A stretch of DNA of 64,000 nt, taken from contig JAPFBE010000033.1 in NCBI GenBank assembly GCA_034336665.1, positions 682,001-746,000 of the forward strand. The letters run 5' to 3'. Made by a program: the position numbers and the translations under genes. Position 1 is the first letter of the stretch. Every line of letters begins with the position of its first letter. This document shows positions 22,680 to 33,589 of this stretch, piece by piece. Origin of the DNA: Luscinia megarhynchos. Its lineage: Eukaryota; Chordata; Aves; Passeriformes; Turdidae. The notes beneath the pieces were generated by a model, which was not told the DNA's origin, did not search any database, and was given only the letters and a program-made list of their open reading frames with translations.

Positions 22680-23025
22680 CGTAGTTCCCTCCCCACTCTC
22701 CGACTTGCCTCGGCTAGCTCCGGGTCAGAGATGGAGGGAATTCGGCATGGACAAAAGAAAAGATCAAGAAGGCTCTTAAATCCTGGGATAATCCAAGCAT
22801 TTATTCCTGAACGGTTCTAGGGGAAAAAGAGAGCGAGCATGGGAAACGCGGGGATTTTTCAAACCTTGGCAAGGGGCGGAGGTACCCCAGATCACAGCCA
22901 ATCAGGTCTGACGGAGGGAAAAAGGGAGGGGGGAGGGTTAAACCATATAGCAGACCATGGGGGAACCACAGGAGAAACCATTTCAGCACAAAATATAAAC
23001 CAAAACAGTTAAATACAACACTACA
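22680..23025 (-). repeat. 5' LTR of provirus copy 2 (about 346 bp)
   Basis: On the minus strand it starts TGTAGTGTTGTATTTAAC. It has an AATAAA signal in CAGGAATAAATGC (plus 22800-22805) and ends GGGAACTACG, near the putative primer-binding site. The terminal TGTAG...CTAC(G) pairing parallels the TGTAG...CTACA ends of the related LTR at 59778-60224. Short length is typical of alpharetrovirus-like LTRs. Confidence 0.55.
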
Positions 23026-23067
23026 AGATGCACCAATTGAAGATCCAGAGACAGAGTTCTTTATAGG

Positions 23068-24125
23068 TGTGTGTTGATTTTGCACAGCCTGGTTTTTGGT
23101 AGTGGGGGGGGGCACAGGTGGCTTCTGTGAGAAACTGATAGAAGCTTCCACTATGTCCAGCAGAGTCAATCCCTGATGGCTCTGAAGACGGACATGCTGC
23201 TGGCCAAGGCTGGGCCAATTAGAGGTGATGGTAACCCCTCTGTGATAACATATTTAATAAGATATCAAAATAAAGGTGAGCACAGTTGTAATTTTCCAGC
23301 CACAGTAGGAATGAGAACATGTAAAAGAAACAACAATGGAGACACCAAGGTCAATGAAGAAGGAGGGGAGGAGGTGGTCCAGGCTCAGGAGCTGGGATTC
23401 CTCTGCAGGTAGTGGGGAAGACCATGGTGAAGCAGGCTGTCCCCTTGCAGCCCGTGGAGATCCATGGGGGATGCAGAGATCCACCCGCAGCCTGTGGGGG
23501 AGGTGCCCATGCCGGAGTGGGCAGATGCCTAGAGGAGGCTGTGATCTGGTAGAGAGAGGGCCCCTGCTTCCAAGCTGGAGCAGCCTATCCTTAGAGGACT
23601 GCACCCTGTGGAAGAGTGACTCACGCCACAAAAGTTTTGGGAGGACTGTTTGCTCATGGGAGGAAATAATTTTGCAGCAGTTTTGGGAGGACTGCAGCTA
23701 GTGAGATTGGAACCATGCTGGAGAATTTAGTGGAGAACTGTCTCCCATGGGAAGGGACCCCATGGTGTAGCAGGGGGAGGACTCCTCTCCCTGCACAGTG
23801 GAATAAAACCTGGGTTGATGAACTGACCAAACCCCTCACCCCTTGTCTCCCTTTACTGCCAGTGGGAAGGAGGGAGGGGTTGGGGGGAAAAAAGGTGTCT
23901 CTAAGGGCTTATTTTACTGTTCATTTTCCTGCTCTTGTTAGTAATAAACTCACTTTATATTTTCAAGTGGAGGTTGTTTTGCCCTTGGAGTGTTTTCTCA
24001 CAGTCCTTTTCTCAACTCATGAACCTTTTGTTAAATTATCTCTCCTCTGCCCAGCTGTGGCAGGGGAGGGCAAGTGAATGGCTTTTCATGGATGCCTGGC
24101 ATTTGGCCAGTGTCATACCACAACA
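23068..24125 (+). mobile_element. ERVL-type LTR (about 1.05 kb)
   Basis: The element starts TGTGTGTTGATTTTGC and soon reads GCCTGGTTTTTGGTAG, a hallmark of an abundant avian ERVL LTR. It contains GACACCAAGGTCAATGAAGAAG and repeated GGAGGACTG units, an AATAAA signal in TAGTAATAAACTC near 23941, and ends near CATACCACAACA. What follows (TTTTTGGTGGAGATGCTGGGG) looks like a primer-binding site beginning TGG. It may therefore be a 5' LTR rather than a solo one. Confidence 0.6.
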
Positions 24126-24428
24126 GTTTTTGGTGGAGATGCTGGGGAATCATGAGAACTTTGAGATAAAGATATTATCAAGTAGAATGGTAGTGGGGAT
24201 TTTGTGTTGCGATTGTAGTGAAGGATGCAGGGTGGATTTTGTGTAATTTGTCCATTTTTGTTCCATATTGGGATGATGTTATTTTTGGATCTGGTATGGG
24301 GGACTTTTTTTCCTTTCTTTCTGTTTAGTTTAGCTGGTTTTTGCTGTTCTAAGTGAAGATTCTATGTTGAATGTGGATTTTTATGATAATTTTAAAATAT
24401 GTGATTCACAGAGGTGAGGAGTGGAACG
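24126..24428 (+). other. ERVL leader-like internal remnant
   Basis: About 300 bp between two LTRs of related type, starting with TGGTGGAGATGCTGGGG, a possible primer-binding site. No gag motif is visible. It reads as the residue of a provirus that lost its coding region. Confidence 0.35.
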
Positions 24429-24752
24429 TGTTGGTTTTCATGGCCTGGTTTTTGGTAGCGGGGAGCATTCATGATTCTTCAATATTTGCCTTCCAGAGAA
24501 ACCACTATGCGTGCTGAAGCCCTGCTTCCTGGGAAGTGTCCGAACATCACTCTCTGATGGGATGTAAAGATTGACTTTTCCCTTTGCTTGTGCACATGCA
24601 AACTCTCTTTTGTTCCTTTCTTTCACTGGAATAAACTGCCTTGTCTCACCCACTGGTTGTTCTCCATCTTATTTGCTCTCCTGTCCCACTGGGAAATGGA
24701 GTGATAGAGAAGTTTAGTGGGCACCTTGCATCCAGCCAGGGTCAACTCACTA
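24429..24752 (+). mobile_element. short ERVL-type LTR (about 320 bp)
   Basis: Begins TGTTGGTTTTCATGGCCTGGTTTTTGGTAG and ends CATCCAGCCAGGGTCAACTCACTA, both ends typical of avian ERVL LTRs. An AATAAA signal lies near 24630 (GGAATAAACTGCC). It is much shorter than the neighbour at 23068-24125 and seems internally deleted. It abuts, and probably truncates, the class I pol that follows. Confidence 0.55.
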
Positions 24753-25285
24753 TAGTAATTTTGGTGTAAGATGGAAAACAAAGAGCTTCCTATGCTGTAG
24801 TCACATCAACCAAGGTAATAGAACCTGCACCACTGCCCACAGACACCTCAGCACAAAGGGCAAAGCTCATAGCACTGCAAAAAGCCCTGGAATTGGCAGC
24901 AGGAAAAAGTGTAAACCTATGGACTGACTCAAAGTATGCTTTTAGCATTGTTCATGCCCATGGAGCCATATGGAAGGAAAGAGGTCTATTAATAGCACAG
25001 GCATCTCCAACTAAATACAAACAAGAAATATCGTCCCTTCTTGATGCTATCTAACTGCCCAAAGAAGGGGCTGTACTACAGTGCAAAGTGCACCAACATG
25101 GAGATACCCAAATTCATGTAGGAAATAGACTTGCAGATAAAGTTGCACGAGAGGTTGTGCAACAAGGCATCCTACTGTTAATACCAGAAAAAGTTAATTC
25201 ACTTCCAGGAATGAGCCCTGGCTATAGTCAGACAGATTTAAAATTAACTACTTATCTAAAATCCCAGAATAAAGAGGATGGATGA
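24753..25285 (+). pseudogene. pol: class I pol: RNase H, 5' truncated
   Basis: Reading across one stop, the segment shows RAKLIALQKALELAAGKSVN, then WTDSKYAFSIVHAHGAIW, then GNRLADKVAREV. These are the E, D and final D/H region of a gammaretrovirus-type RNase H. The beginning with the first DG box is cut off at the LTR ending near 24752. A TAA interrupts the frame near 25053. The open frame 25088-25285 is the RNase H end. Confidence 0.8.
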
Positions 25286-25961
25286 CTAGTAACTCCCAAC
25301 AAACAGGTCATAGTCCCACCACAGCTGATATTACAAATTGTAAAGGAGGACCACCAGCAAACTCACTGGGGAATCGATGTTATGGCAACAAATCTATGGA
25401 TTCATACTCAGCGTCTGTATGACAAAAATTGTCAAGTCCTTTACAGAAAAATGCCCGATATGTCTTAAAAATAATCCTTTGAATTTAAAAAGACTGCCTC
25501 CGGGGATCACTAAAAGAGGAAACACTACTGGAGATTACTGGAAAATTGCTTTTTCTGAGCTACCACACAAACAAGGATACAGCTATTTCCTGGTATTAGT
25601 GGATACCTTTTCCGGTTGGCCAGAAGCTTTCCCCTGCTGCACCAAGGCCAGGGAAGTCACCAAGATACTCCTCAAAGAGATCATACCCAGGTTCTGGGTG
25701 ACTTTAGGGATGACATATGATAGGGGACCCCATTTTATATCTGAGGTGTTACAGCAACTTAATAAACATTTGGGCATAAATTGGGATTTACATACTCCAT
25801 AGAGACAACAATCTAGTGGAAAGGTAGAGTGAATGAAAAAAACTTTAAACAGCCAAGTTAGCAAAATGTGTCAGGAAACATTCTGGAAATGGCCACAGGT
25901 GTTGCTGTTAGCTTTGTTATGAACTAGGGTGCAATCCCAAACTAATGTGAAGGTAAGCCCG
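25286..25961 (+). pseudogene. pol: class I integrase, N-terminal and core, interrupted
   Basis: The open piece at 25377-25802 begins in the zinc-binding domain (CPICLKNN) and covers the core: LVDTFSGWPEAF with the first Asp, then TYDRGPHF (an S-D-N-like site, here Y-D-R-G) with the second Asp. A stop follows YTP-like sequence at about 25800, and the frame continues damaged to 25961. There a solo LTR (25962-26614) interrupts the gene; the rest resumes at 26615. Confidence 0.85.
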
Positions 25962-26614
25962 TGTAAGAGTCCGTCTAAAAGCCTCTCGTTTGTTCTGCCC
26001 AACGACCTTTGCCTGAGGTCTAAGAAGACCCCTCAAATTGCAGCTGAAATGCGCTGGCCAGGGATGGGAGGAACGCCAAGTGATTGTTCCAGGTGGTGCT
26101 CATTGGACCAGGACTGGTCTCTCATGAGACTGGTTTACCCAACAAGGCTCCCACAGGTGTGAGAACAATGAACTGGTCACAAGGACTGTTGGTGTGCCTA
26201 GAGCTTGCCATGGTGCGCTGCTCTCGAGCAGGCTACTTGCTGTAGCACCCTGTTTCCACCTGTTTCTTGGAGCAATGATCTCCACATACAATAGTCCATA
26301 AATCTTCCCACCTTTTGGCCAGAAGCCACTCGCTTTGGAAAAGACTATAAAAAACATCCTCAAATTAAAGACCCCGAGAGAGATCTCTTTCTCCCCAACG
26401 GATTGAGGATGCGTCTCGTCGGACGACCACGAGGATGCGTCCCGTCTGTTGGTAGCTATATCCCATCCTTTCTCTCTCTCTCTCTCTTTTTGGCACTCAA
26501 TAAACTGCATTATTGCTTTCTTCTAAACAAACCTGAGTTTCTTGCTGTGTCTTTTGCGCTTTGAGATCCCTAAAAGAACCTATCAGGACTCCGCATGTGA
26601 TGTGGACCCTGACA
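25962..26614 (+). mobile_element. solo LTR inside class I integrase, GCCCG duplication
   Basis: The 653-bp element runs from TGTAAGAGTCCG to GGACCCTGACA, with imperfect inverted ends (TGTAAGAGTCC against TGTCAGGGTCC). It has a TATA-like ACTATAAAAAAC near 26343 and AATAAA in CTCAATAAACTGC near 26500, preceded by a (TC)n tract. The flanks are identical: GCCCG at 25957-25961 and 26615-26619. Integrase coding resumes immediately after it. Confidence 0.93.
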
Positions 26615-26998
26615 GCCCGTATGAGTTGATGTTTGGGAGACTGTATTCTGATGCAAATTTCCCTGAATCTAAGGAAGAAATTCAGAATCAAGATATAGAA
26701 CAATTTTTAGTCTCATTGGGGAAATCCTTGAATGAATTTAAAAAGGTTTATCTTTCTCCTGGTTTAGGGCAAATTTGAGAGGAAATAATTGTCTCAGAAC
26801 CTCTTAACCTAGACACCCCAGTTCATTAATTTCAGCCCAGAGATCACATATACATCAAGACCTGGAAATCTGAAACTCTTCGAGAGCAGTGGAAAAAAAC
26901 TTATCTAGTTCTGTTGCCTTCAAGAAAGGCAGTGAAAATTAAAGGAATTAACTCCTGGATTCATTGCACCCAAATTAAGAAGGCTCTTGACTCAGAGT
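26615..26998 (+). pseudogene. pol: class I integrase C-terminal part
   Basis: The sequence continues the gene after the solo LTR with SPYELMFGRLY, then LNEFKKVYLSPG. The GPY-like C-terminal domain follows with YIKTWKSETLREQWKKTYLV and IHCTQIKKA. Stops at 26776 and 26828 break it. Order and motifs match gammaretroviral integrase ends, which normally overlap the start of env. Confidence 0.8.
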
Positions 26999-28380
26999 GA
27001 ACTATGGAAACTGTTGTACTGCTGAACAAGGTTTAGACCCTGGTGGACATGTCTGTGTAAATCTGGGCCTTGTGTGTGTGCACCAGTCAAAAGTTATATT
27101 TAGTTGCTATGTTTTGCTGTTCAGTTATTTCTATATATTTTGCTGTTCATTCACACACTTTTTTCACACGCTAGCTGTTTTTGTGTATTTCTTAGTTTAG
27201 ACCTGTGTTTATAACAGGTGCACAGCATGAGAAAATTTCGGGAGTTTTTCAATAACTGGTTTGAAACCCCCCCAAGGATGCTGGAACATAATCTATGCTC
27301 AATCAGGAGAGAAGAAGTTGAAAACACAGAATACCAAGATTAGAAGATTCAACATAACAGGAGGCGGTGAAACTGCATGCGACCACCAATTATGAACTCT
27401 GGGGTGTTTAAATGGGTGGATCAATATTCTAAAATCACCAATTGTAGAGTATGGCCCCAGGTGGGTGATGGTTCTAGAAATGTATAATTAGGGTGAATTA
27501 TAAACAATAAATCGGCTTCTGCAAAATCATATTGATTTGCTGACCAGAAGTCCAGTTTTTTCCCGCAGGAAAGCACTGGACCCCTGTAGCTGAAAATTTC
27601 CAACATCGGCAAATGAGTAGTGAAATGTATAGACTAATGTTTATGGGAATCTTTTTATCTTTAGGTGAAGGTGTTGAAGAAAATGTAATATTCACTTTTG
27701 GATTAAAGACTGGAAAAATGTGCAATCTGTGAAGCATTACAGCCTGCCTCCCTATCCCTGATTCAGCCGGGGAACCTATTCCTTGGGGAATTTTCCCTGT
27801 ATATCTATTAATGGGGATTAAATATGATAACCTAAGGTGATAGTAAAGGCAAATATCACTCACTATTTGGAAAAGAAGAAATGTAGGTGATGAGGGGATG
27901 GTATTCTTGAGGATCCAACAGCTTGGAGGCCAGGGGATAATAAAATTATTTTTGGAAAGAAAAGAAGGAAAGGAGTGTCCAACAGGGTTCCATAGTACTG
28001 ACCAGCATTTTCTGGATTTTGCCTTAGCAGCCTCAGAAGGCCAAGCAGCCAGGTTGATAGGTTTATGTGTTACTAAGAATCACACCAATGTATAATCTAA
28101 GCAAGAGTCAATGGAGGTGTGGAGAAAAACAAAACAATGAAAGTCTATCCAGCACCATAAGCTGGATGGCCAAATTAATTGCAAATTTTAGCATCAGCCT
28201 TTAAATTGTGTTAAATCTCTGGAAATTCCTTCCCCAGGTTATACTGTTTGAGCTATTTTGGATGGATATTGGACCACCTGACTCCTGCATGGACCGACCA
28301 CCCGGCATATGACCTTAGGGTTATTAACCTTATGCCCAACGTGAAGAAGAAGCCTTATAAAAGCTCAGTATTAGAATAAG
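26999..28380 (+). pseudogene. env: class I env surface region, decayed
   Basis: Lying between integrase and the TM fragment, this stretch should be the SU part of env. No frame stays open beyond about 70 codons, and ORFs occur on both strands without clear SU motifs. The assignment rests on position. Confidence 0.45.
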
Positions 28381-28990
28381 GTAAAATGAGACATGGAGAA
28401 TGAATGGACAGGGCCTTCAGCTTCCACACAGTTTAAATGGACCATACAGGGTTTTCTCTTACCAGGAGCTATGGCTCTAGAAAACATAATTTTGTTAGAT
28501 AATCTAACTTGGCAAGTAAGGAAACTATGTGAAACCACAGAAAGGGGATTTCAAATTATAAGTAGGCAAATACAGGCAAATACTAAATTGACATTGCAGA
28601 ACTGGCTGGCCTTAGATCTATTGCTGGCCAAAGAACAAGGGTTTTGTGGGTATTTAAAATTGGATAGAGAACACTACTGTGTACACATACGAAATGTAAC
28701 AGAAGATTTCCAAAAACAGCTTAATAAAATGTGGCAAGTTGCTGAAGTCAGCAATGCCATCTGAAAGGCCTCTGAAACTAATTGGTTTAATAAAATTCTT
28801 CTAGGAAGAGGGGAATGGTCCCTGAGAGGATGGCTGGCTGGAATACAGAAAACTGTCATAATTATGGTTCTTGCTATTGGTTGTGTTTGCAAAATGATCA
28901 ATCATCATCTTGCAGGAATATATGCAAATATAGATAGAAATAAATTTGAAGCATATCAAATGGCCTTAAGGAATTTGAGAAGTTTCATTG
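28381..28990 (+). pseudogene. env: class I env transmembrane subunit fragment
   Basis: The 123-codon frame (28393-28764) begins in a fusion-peptide-like stretch (FLLPGAMALENIILLDN). It then shows a heptad-rich region ending LTLQNWLALDLLLAKEQG and the loop CGYLKLDREHYC. A relative at 31648-31899 has CX9CC in this loop; here the first Cys of the pair is Tyr. After a stop, a hydrophobic anchor-like stretch is coded near 28840-28890. The LQNRLALD-type segment is the region preceding the disulphide loop in gamma-type Env. Confidence 0.75.
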
Positions 28991-29129
28991 GGGGGAATTG
29001 ATACCAAAAGTGTTAATTCAATTTCTACTGTGTCTGTGAACCTTTAGCAGAGAAACAAGCCATGCACAAATTACTTTCCCAGCAAGGACATTTGGAAGAT
29101 AGGAGAAGACATCTGGCTCAGGAATTTAG

Positions 29130-29385
29130 CTACTGTCAGAACAAGGACTGAATTTGGGAATTTGGGGAACTTGGGGAACTTGGGGAGGGTTTTATGGTAC
29201 TGGACAAATTATAAAATACATGTAGTGACTGTATACAACCAACAGACTTGTAACAATCAGGGGACGAAATAGGAGGAGTTATCCCCCATGTCACTCCAGG
29301 TACCTGAATAAATTATGCCCTCTTGGACACTAAATTGGTGTTACGGAGTCTTATTCAACTGGTTTTGGTAATTTGGTGACACAAT
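29130..29385 (+). repeat. possible 3' LTR of the plus-strand class I provirus
   Basis: Downstream of env the sequence has a G-rich tract (GGGGAACTTGGGGAGGG), an AATAAA signal (CTGAATAAATTATGCC) near 29309, and ends TTGGTGACACA. No second copy is in the window to confirm the limits. Confidence 0.35.
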
Positions 29386-29695
29386 CACTGCAAATGTCCC
29401 CCCTTCCTTCTTCTCTCCCCCATTATATATACTGAGCATGATGTCCTGTGGTCTGGAACATCCCTTTGGTCACTTGGGGTCGCCTGTCCTGGCTGTGTTT
29501 CCTCCCAACCTTTCAAGCATGCCCAGCCCCCTTGCCAGCATGGCAGTACAAAAAGCAGAAAAGGCCTTGACTCTGTGTAAGCCCTGCTCAGCAATAACGA
29601 AAACATCTCTGTATTATCAACTTTGTGTTCAGCACAAATCCAAAACACAGCCTTATACCAGCCACTGGGAAGGAAATTAACTCCACTCCAACAAA
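29386..29695 (-). mobile_element. fragment of an abundant avian LTR
   Basis: On the minus strand the text GGCTGTGTTTTGGATTTGTGCTGAACACAAAG, then GAGATGTTTTCGTTATTGCTGAGCAGGGC, then CAGTATATATAATGGGGGAGAAG matches a very common avian LTR family whose TATA box lies in AGTATATAAAG. Both ends are missing; it stops at 29386 against the neighbouring LTR-like end. Confidence 0.5.
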
Positions 29696-30560
29696 AAATA
29701 TCACAATCAAGTACACAAATAGTGATTAGTACCTTCCCTCAAAAGTCTTATTCTAGGAGCTCTTTTTTGATTTGGTCTTGTCTCAGGTCAGTAAAAGGAA
29801 CAAAGACAAAATGGCCTTTGATCCAATTGCTTATGTTAACTTTTCCTCCATCAGTGTTATTAAGTGGCAGCATCTGAGGGTAAATAGGCAACCATGTTTG
29901 TGAACTGAATATATGCAGGTAACACCAAGATGACCACAACTCACAGCTGAAGTGAAAAGAGTAGATTTATTCCACCATCTTACTGGCTGAAGGATTCCAA
30001 AACCAGAGACACATACACTGCTAAGCTCCTTTTAGAAGGGGCAAAATAGTGACAAGGCCTAAGCCCTGTGTTACATACCAAAGGGTCTGAGGCATGCACA
30101 AAGCTTCCCCAGGCTGTTTTACATTCTACCAATTTCTTATCTCCTTTCCTCACTTAAAAAAACAGCCCCGAGCTATCGGCGATGGAGAGGAGGGGACTAT
30201 TCTTAGTTGTAATCAGAAACTGATTTTATTGAGGATACAAAGGGTTTATATAGGGTATATTTGTATGATTCTTATATAGGATTCTATTTTTGGTAACAAT
30301 TTCCCATTGGTTATACATTCTTTATGACATCAGTTACTTGGTAATCATTACAAAGTTTCACAACATGTTTATTGGTCACTTCTACCTCAGGGAGCACTAT
30401 ATCTTGTCTGTCTCTCCTATGGTTTGTGCTTGATAAGGCCTAAGATATCAGGCTCCTTTATCAGTTCCATTGTAGGCTCTGTTTTTATTTCTCATACTGA
30501 GCCTATGGGAAGAATGCTTTTAAGTTTTTAACAACATCCTACTATTTTTTGTTGCAGATG
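29696..30560. other. unassigned mosaic with LTR-like segment
   Basis: No gene recognised. Around 30069-30537 on the minus strand an LTR-like segment starts TGTTGTTAAAAAC, has TATATAAACCC and AATAAAATCAG signals, and could end GTATGTAACA. No duplication supports it. The short frame at 29748-29939 has no recognisable motif. Confidence 0.35.
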
Positions 30561-30927
30561 TCAAAGGCTTCTACTTGTTGCTTGGCCCATTGCCAAACAA
30601 CTTTCTTCCCAGCCAGTTTCTACAGAGAGCATTAGTACAACCAGGTGTGGAATGAATGTTCTCCAGCACCCTGAAAGCCCCAGCAAAGTTTGCAGTTTCA
30701 CCATGGTCAGTACAGGGAATTGCTGAACTGTTTGCTGTACCATGTTCAGTACTTCTCTAAGCTGCCCATGCAAAATTATCCCCAAAAAATACACAGTAGT
30801 ACTAGGGCCCCTTAATTTCTTCGGATTAATTGCCCAACCGCAGTCCTGTAAGTGGGCTTTCAGTGATTCAGCAGATGCCTCAATTTCTTGTCGTGACTCC
30901 GCCATAATCAATAGATCATTGATACAA
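30561..30927 (-). pseudogene. pol: class I reverse transcriptase fragment (palm and thumb)
   Basis: The frame shows HCINDLLIMAESRQE, the place of the Y-X-D-D box. It reads C-I-N-D, so the first catalytic Asp is Asn. It then reads LKAHLQDCGWAINPKKL, VYFLGIILHG and LLGLSGCWRTFIPH, the standard gamma-type RT order. The fragment is cut off upstream by the LTR ending at 30928 and downstream after the thumb. The ORF start upstream of 30927 is translated LTR. Confidence 0.7.
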
Positions 30928-31409
30928 TGTTGAACAGTGATAGCGTTACAAAAAATCAGTAAAAATAAAAAAGTCTTTAACACCAATGTAGCATTAAGAA
31001 GCAGGCATTCTTTATTTGACCAGATTCATGAGAGGATATGTCCTCCAAAATATCATGCATCCAGAAACAGGAAAGTTCCCATTTTTATGCTGTATTTTGC
31101 ATACATATTCATTGATTGTCCCAGACTAAACACACATATGATAATAATTTTCCTGAAATCATTAAAATGTTTTCCCTCCCCTTTATGCATATGTTCTTCT
31201 GTCCTAGGGGTCTCTCTGGTGGTCCCTTGTGGTTGGGGACCCCAAAATCATACCTGACTGATGAACTAGTGAAACTTGACACAACTGGGCTGGTTGCTTT
31301 CAAGTTCTTCTTACACAGTGGCCATTGTGCAGTTCCATGGGCCAGTGGTTTTTCAAGAATAAACATTGAGTTAGCTCATCAGGTGTAGAAAACTTTTCAT
31401 CTGGCAACA
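30928..31409 (-). mobile_element. LTR with TGTTG/CAACA ends and adjacent polypurine tract
   Basis: On the minus strand it starts TGTTGCCAGATG and ends CTGTTCAACA, a perfect 5-bp inverted terminal match. AATAAA lies in GTCAAATAAAGAATGCC (plus about 31015). Immediately upstream on the minus strand is AAGGGGGGAGATGGAGGGAGAA, a good polypurine tract, so this is the 3' LTR of the element whose env fragment lies at 31410-31905. Its 5' part is gone. Confidence 0.65.
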
Positions 31410-31905
31410 TTCTCCCTCCATCTCCCCCCTTCGAGGCTTGTGAAGCTTGTGTTGCCTTCAAGCCTTCATAAGCTTTGCTTTGCCTTTTTACTAACATCAT
31501 ATAAGTTCCTCACATCACATTAGCAATCATATTTTTCATGCAGCTTAAAGTAAGCATCATAATCACAAAAATTACTATGATCACTATTATACTTTGCAAA
31601 AGTGAAGTCAACCAACTAGTCAGAGAAAATTCAAATCCTTAAAAAATTTAGTTTAACCAGTTACTTTCTAATCCTGTTCTTAATTCTCTGCTAGATGCAG
31701 CAACTGATTTTATCCTCTCTATCTGATCATCCAATTTAGCAGTCACATTTGGAATGTACAAACAACAAGTCTTGTTATTTAAATTCAAGTAACCACATAA
31801 TCCATGGTCATGTAACATCAATAAATCTAAAACTAATCTGTTTTGTAAGGTCATTTTAGTGGTGGCTTGCAATTGTTCATTTACTTCAGTGAACTCCAAT
31901 TGAGT
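31410..31905 (-). pseudogene. env: env transmembrane subunit fragment
   Basis: The frame 31648-31899 reads MTLQNRLVLDLLML, then the loop CGYLNLNNKTCC, that is CX9CC rather than the usual CX6CC or CX7CC. LYIPNVTAKLDDQIERI follows. After stops, the membrane anchor is visible (SIIVIIVIFVIMMLTLS), then a basic tail, the polypurine tract and the LTR. Order and motifs identify a gamma-type TM subunit. The amino-terminal part is cut by the ERVL LTR from 31982 on. Confidence 0.75.
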
Positions 31906-31981
31906 TGCATTTGTTAAACTTTCAATTTGTAGTCAAATTGTGTATGGCTAGTCTATTCCTGAAAGTAGATATTTGCTGAGT

Positions 31982-33567
31982 TGTCTTGGTTTGAAAGACA
32001 GGTGTCTGCCAAGGAAGGCGGGAACCTCCCTTGGAATGGAAAATGCGAACCCTTTCCCTCTGGATTATTATAATTTGAAATTACAAGGCTTTCAGGCAAA
32101 TATATGGCAAAAGGAATAACAGTTATTTACTAGTATGTACATGGATAACAAGGCAAACAAACAACAACAAGGGCAGCAACAACAAAAAAACCAAACAGAA
32201 ACAGCCTTTCCTTGGCTGTTGAGCACTTTCCCCTTTGGTGTAGTTACGGTCACAGCCAGCAGGGGCACTGGTGACTCCTGGCTGGGCAGGGCAGATGCAA
32301 AGATTCCCCTGTGGCTGCAGGGGGTGCTGTGGCACGAACTCAGCCGCCTCTCTGCATGTGGGTAACGGCGGGCGAGCCAGTGGAAGAGATAGAAAAGGGG
32401 TTTCCTTTACAAACCCACAGGGACAGCTGGTCCCGGTTCTCCTCCAAATGGCAAAATGGGCTGTAGCAGGAACCTTGGAAGTAGCAAGATGGAATGGCAG
32501 AGGCGAAGAGACCTGAGGTGACACACAAAGTGTAGCAGAGACTCCAGGGTCGTGCCAGAAACTGTGATGTGTCTGGATGTCAGATTATATTGTAGCAAGA
32601 AGCCCTGAAGCACTGGCAGAGAACAGTGGGGCTGGGAGGGGAATTGCTCCCCTGGATAGCTCACTGGCAATGGATCATCCAGGAGTCAGGATGCACAGAT
32701 GGGGTGGCTCTGATGGCGGACAGCATGCTCTTGGGTCCCAGGTCCCGATGTGGCATGTGATAGATAAGGAACCTTTTGTTCGCCTGACAGACCTTGAAAA
32801 AGATATCGCCTGGGCCTGTGGAGTCAAGATGTCATAAATTGTTTTATTGCTTTGCTTTGCTTGCCAAGATGTTGTTAATTGTTTTGCTTTGCTAGCCAGA
32901 CAGACCTTGAAAGTGAGGCCAAGATGTTGTTAATCGCTTTGCTTTACTTGCATAAATCACATATCGCTTTAAGTGCTAGTAAGTTTCCAAGAAACCGCCG
33001 GATCACCTTATAAGGAGGAGGGGGTTAGCAAGACAAAACAGAGAAAGAGACTCCTCACCTTCATCCCTCGACCACCAGAAGGCAGAAAAAGACCCCCTAG
33101 CAACTGGAGGAGCATGCGCAAAATTACTAAAGGAAGAACACGTAATCCGGAAACCGAACAACTTAAAAGGAACGAACTGAAAGGGGCGGGCACGGCAGTT
33201 GGTGGAGTGAACTCCGACTCCCTTGCCGCCCAGTGCTGATCTTTACTTTTGCCTTCTGTAACCAATAAATTTTTCAATTTTGATTCGATCTCGCATGGTC
33301 CATTGCACTCATTTATAACATGGCACATAGTGGCTCTGGGCTCCCAAGCAGCAGAGAAGCAGAGAAGCAAGCCAGTAAACTCCAGTCAGTGCTAAAGGAA
33401 AAGAAGAAAAGTAAAAAAAAAGGGCAAAAGCCAAATAGCAACAGTATCTTTCATCAGCGAGGGATCATGCCGCCTCTTGAAGCAGATTAATCGCCCACCC
33501 AGAAGGAACTAACAGTCCCATCCCTCAACTCTCACAGGAAATTCTGGGCTGGCTCTCACCCATCACA
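31982..33567 (-). mobile_element. ERVL-type LTR, split by a solo LTR
   Basis: The low-coordinate end TGTCTTGGTTTGAAAGACAGGTGTCTGCC matches the LTR ends at 37938 and 44101. Sequence continues to the insertion at 32756 and resumes at about 33326 (CAGTGGCTCTGGGC), probably closing near CACCCATCACA at 33567. The outer end is uncertain. The insertion itself is clear from its duplication. Confidence 0.45.
32756..33320 (+). mobile_element. solo LTR nested in the ERVL LTR, TGGCA duplication
   Basis: The 565-bp element runs from TGTGATAGATAAGG to CATTTATAACA, with perfect 5-bp flanks TGGCA (32751-32755 and 33321-33325). Its U3 holds imperfect tandem repeats of about 50-80 bp with AGATGTTGTTAATTGTTTTGCTTTGC and GACAGACCTTGAAA units. 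AATAAA lies in CCAATAAATTTTTC near 33264, with a TATA-like CCTTATAAGGAGG upstream. Confidence 0.92.
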
Positions 33568-33588
33568 ATACTCCTGGAGACGGGGTGG

Positions 33589-33589
<1 letters not shown>

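Larger units (their letters stand above)
17271..23025 (-). mobile_element. class II (alpha/beta-like) provirus, copy 2, LTR to RT
   Basis: Minus-strand order is LTR (22680-23025), a GC-rich leader, matrix, Pro-rich region, capsid, nucleocapsid, protease and RT, stopping at the gap. It is the same family as copy 1 and shares long identical stretches. An unrelated LTR (18629-19383) splits it between nucleocapsid and protease. Env and integrase are absent up to the gap. Confidence 0.85.
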
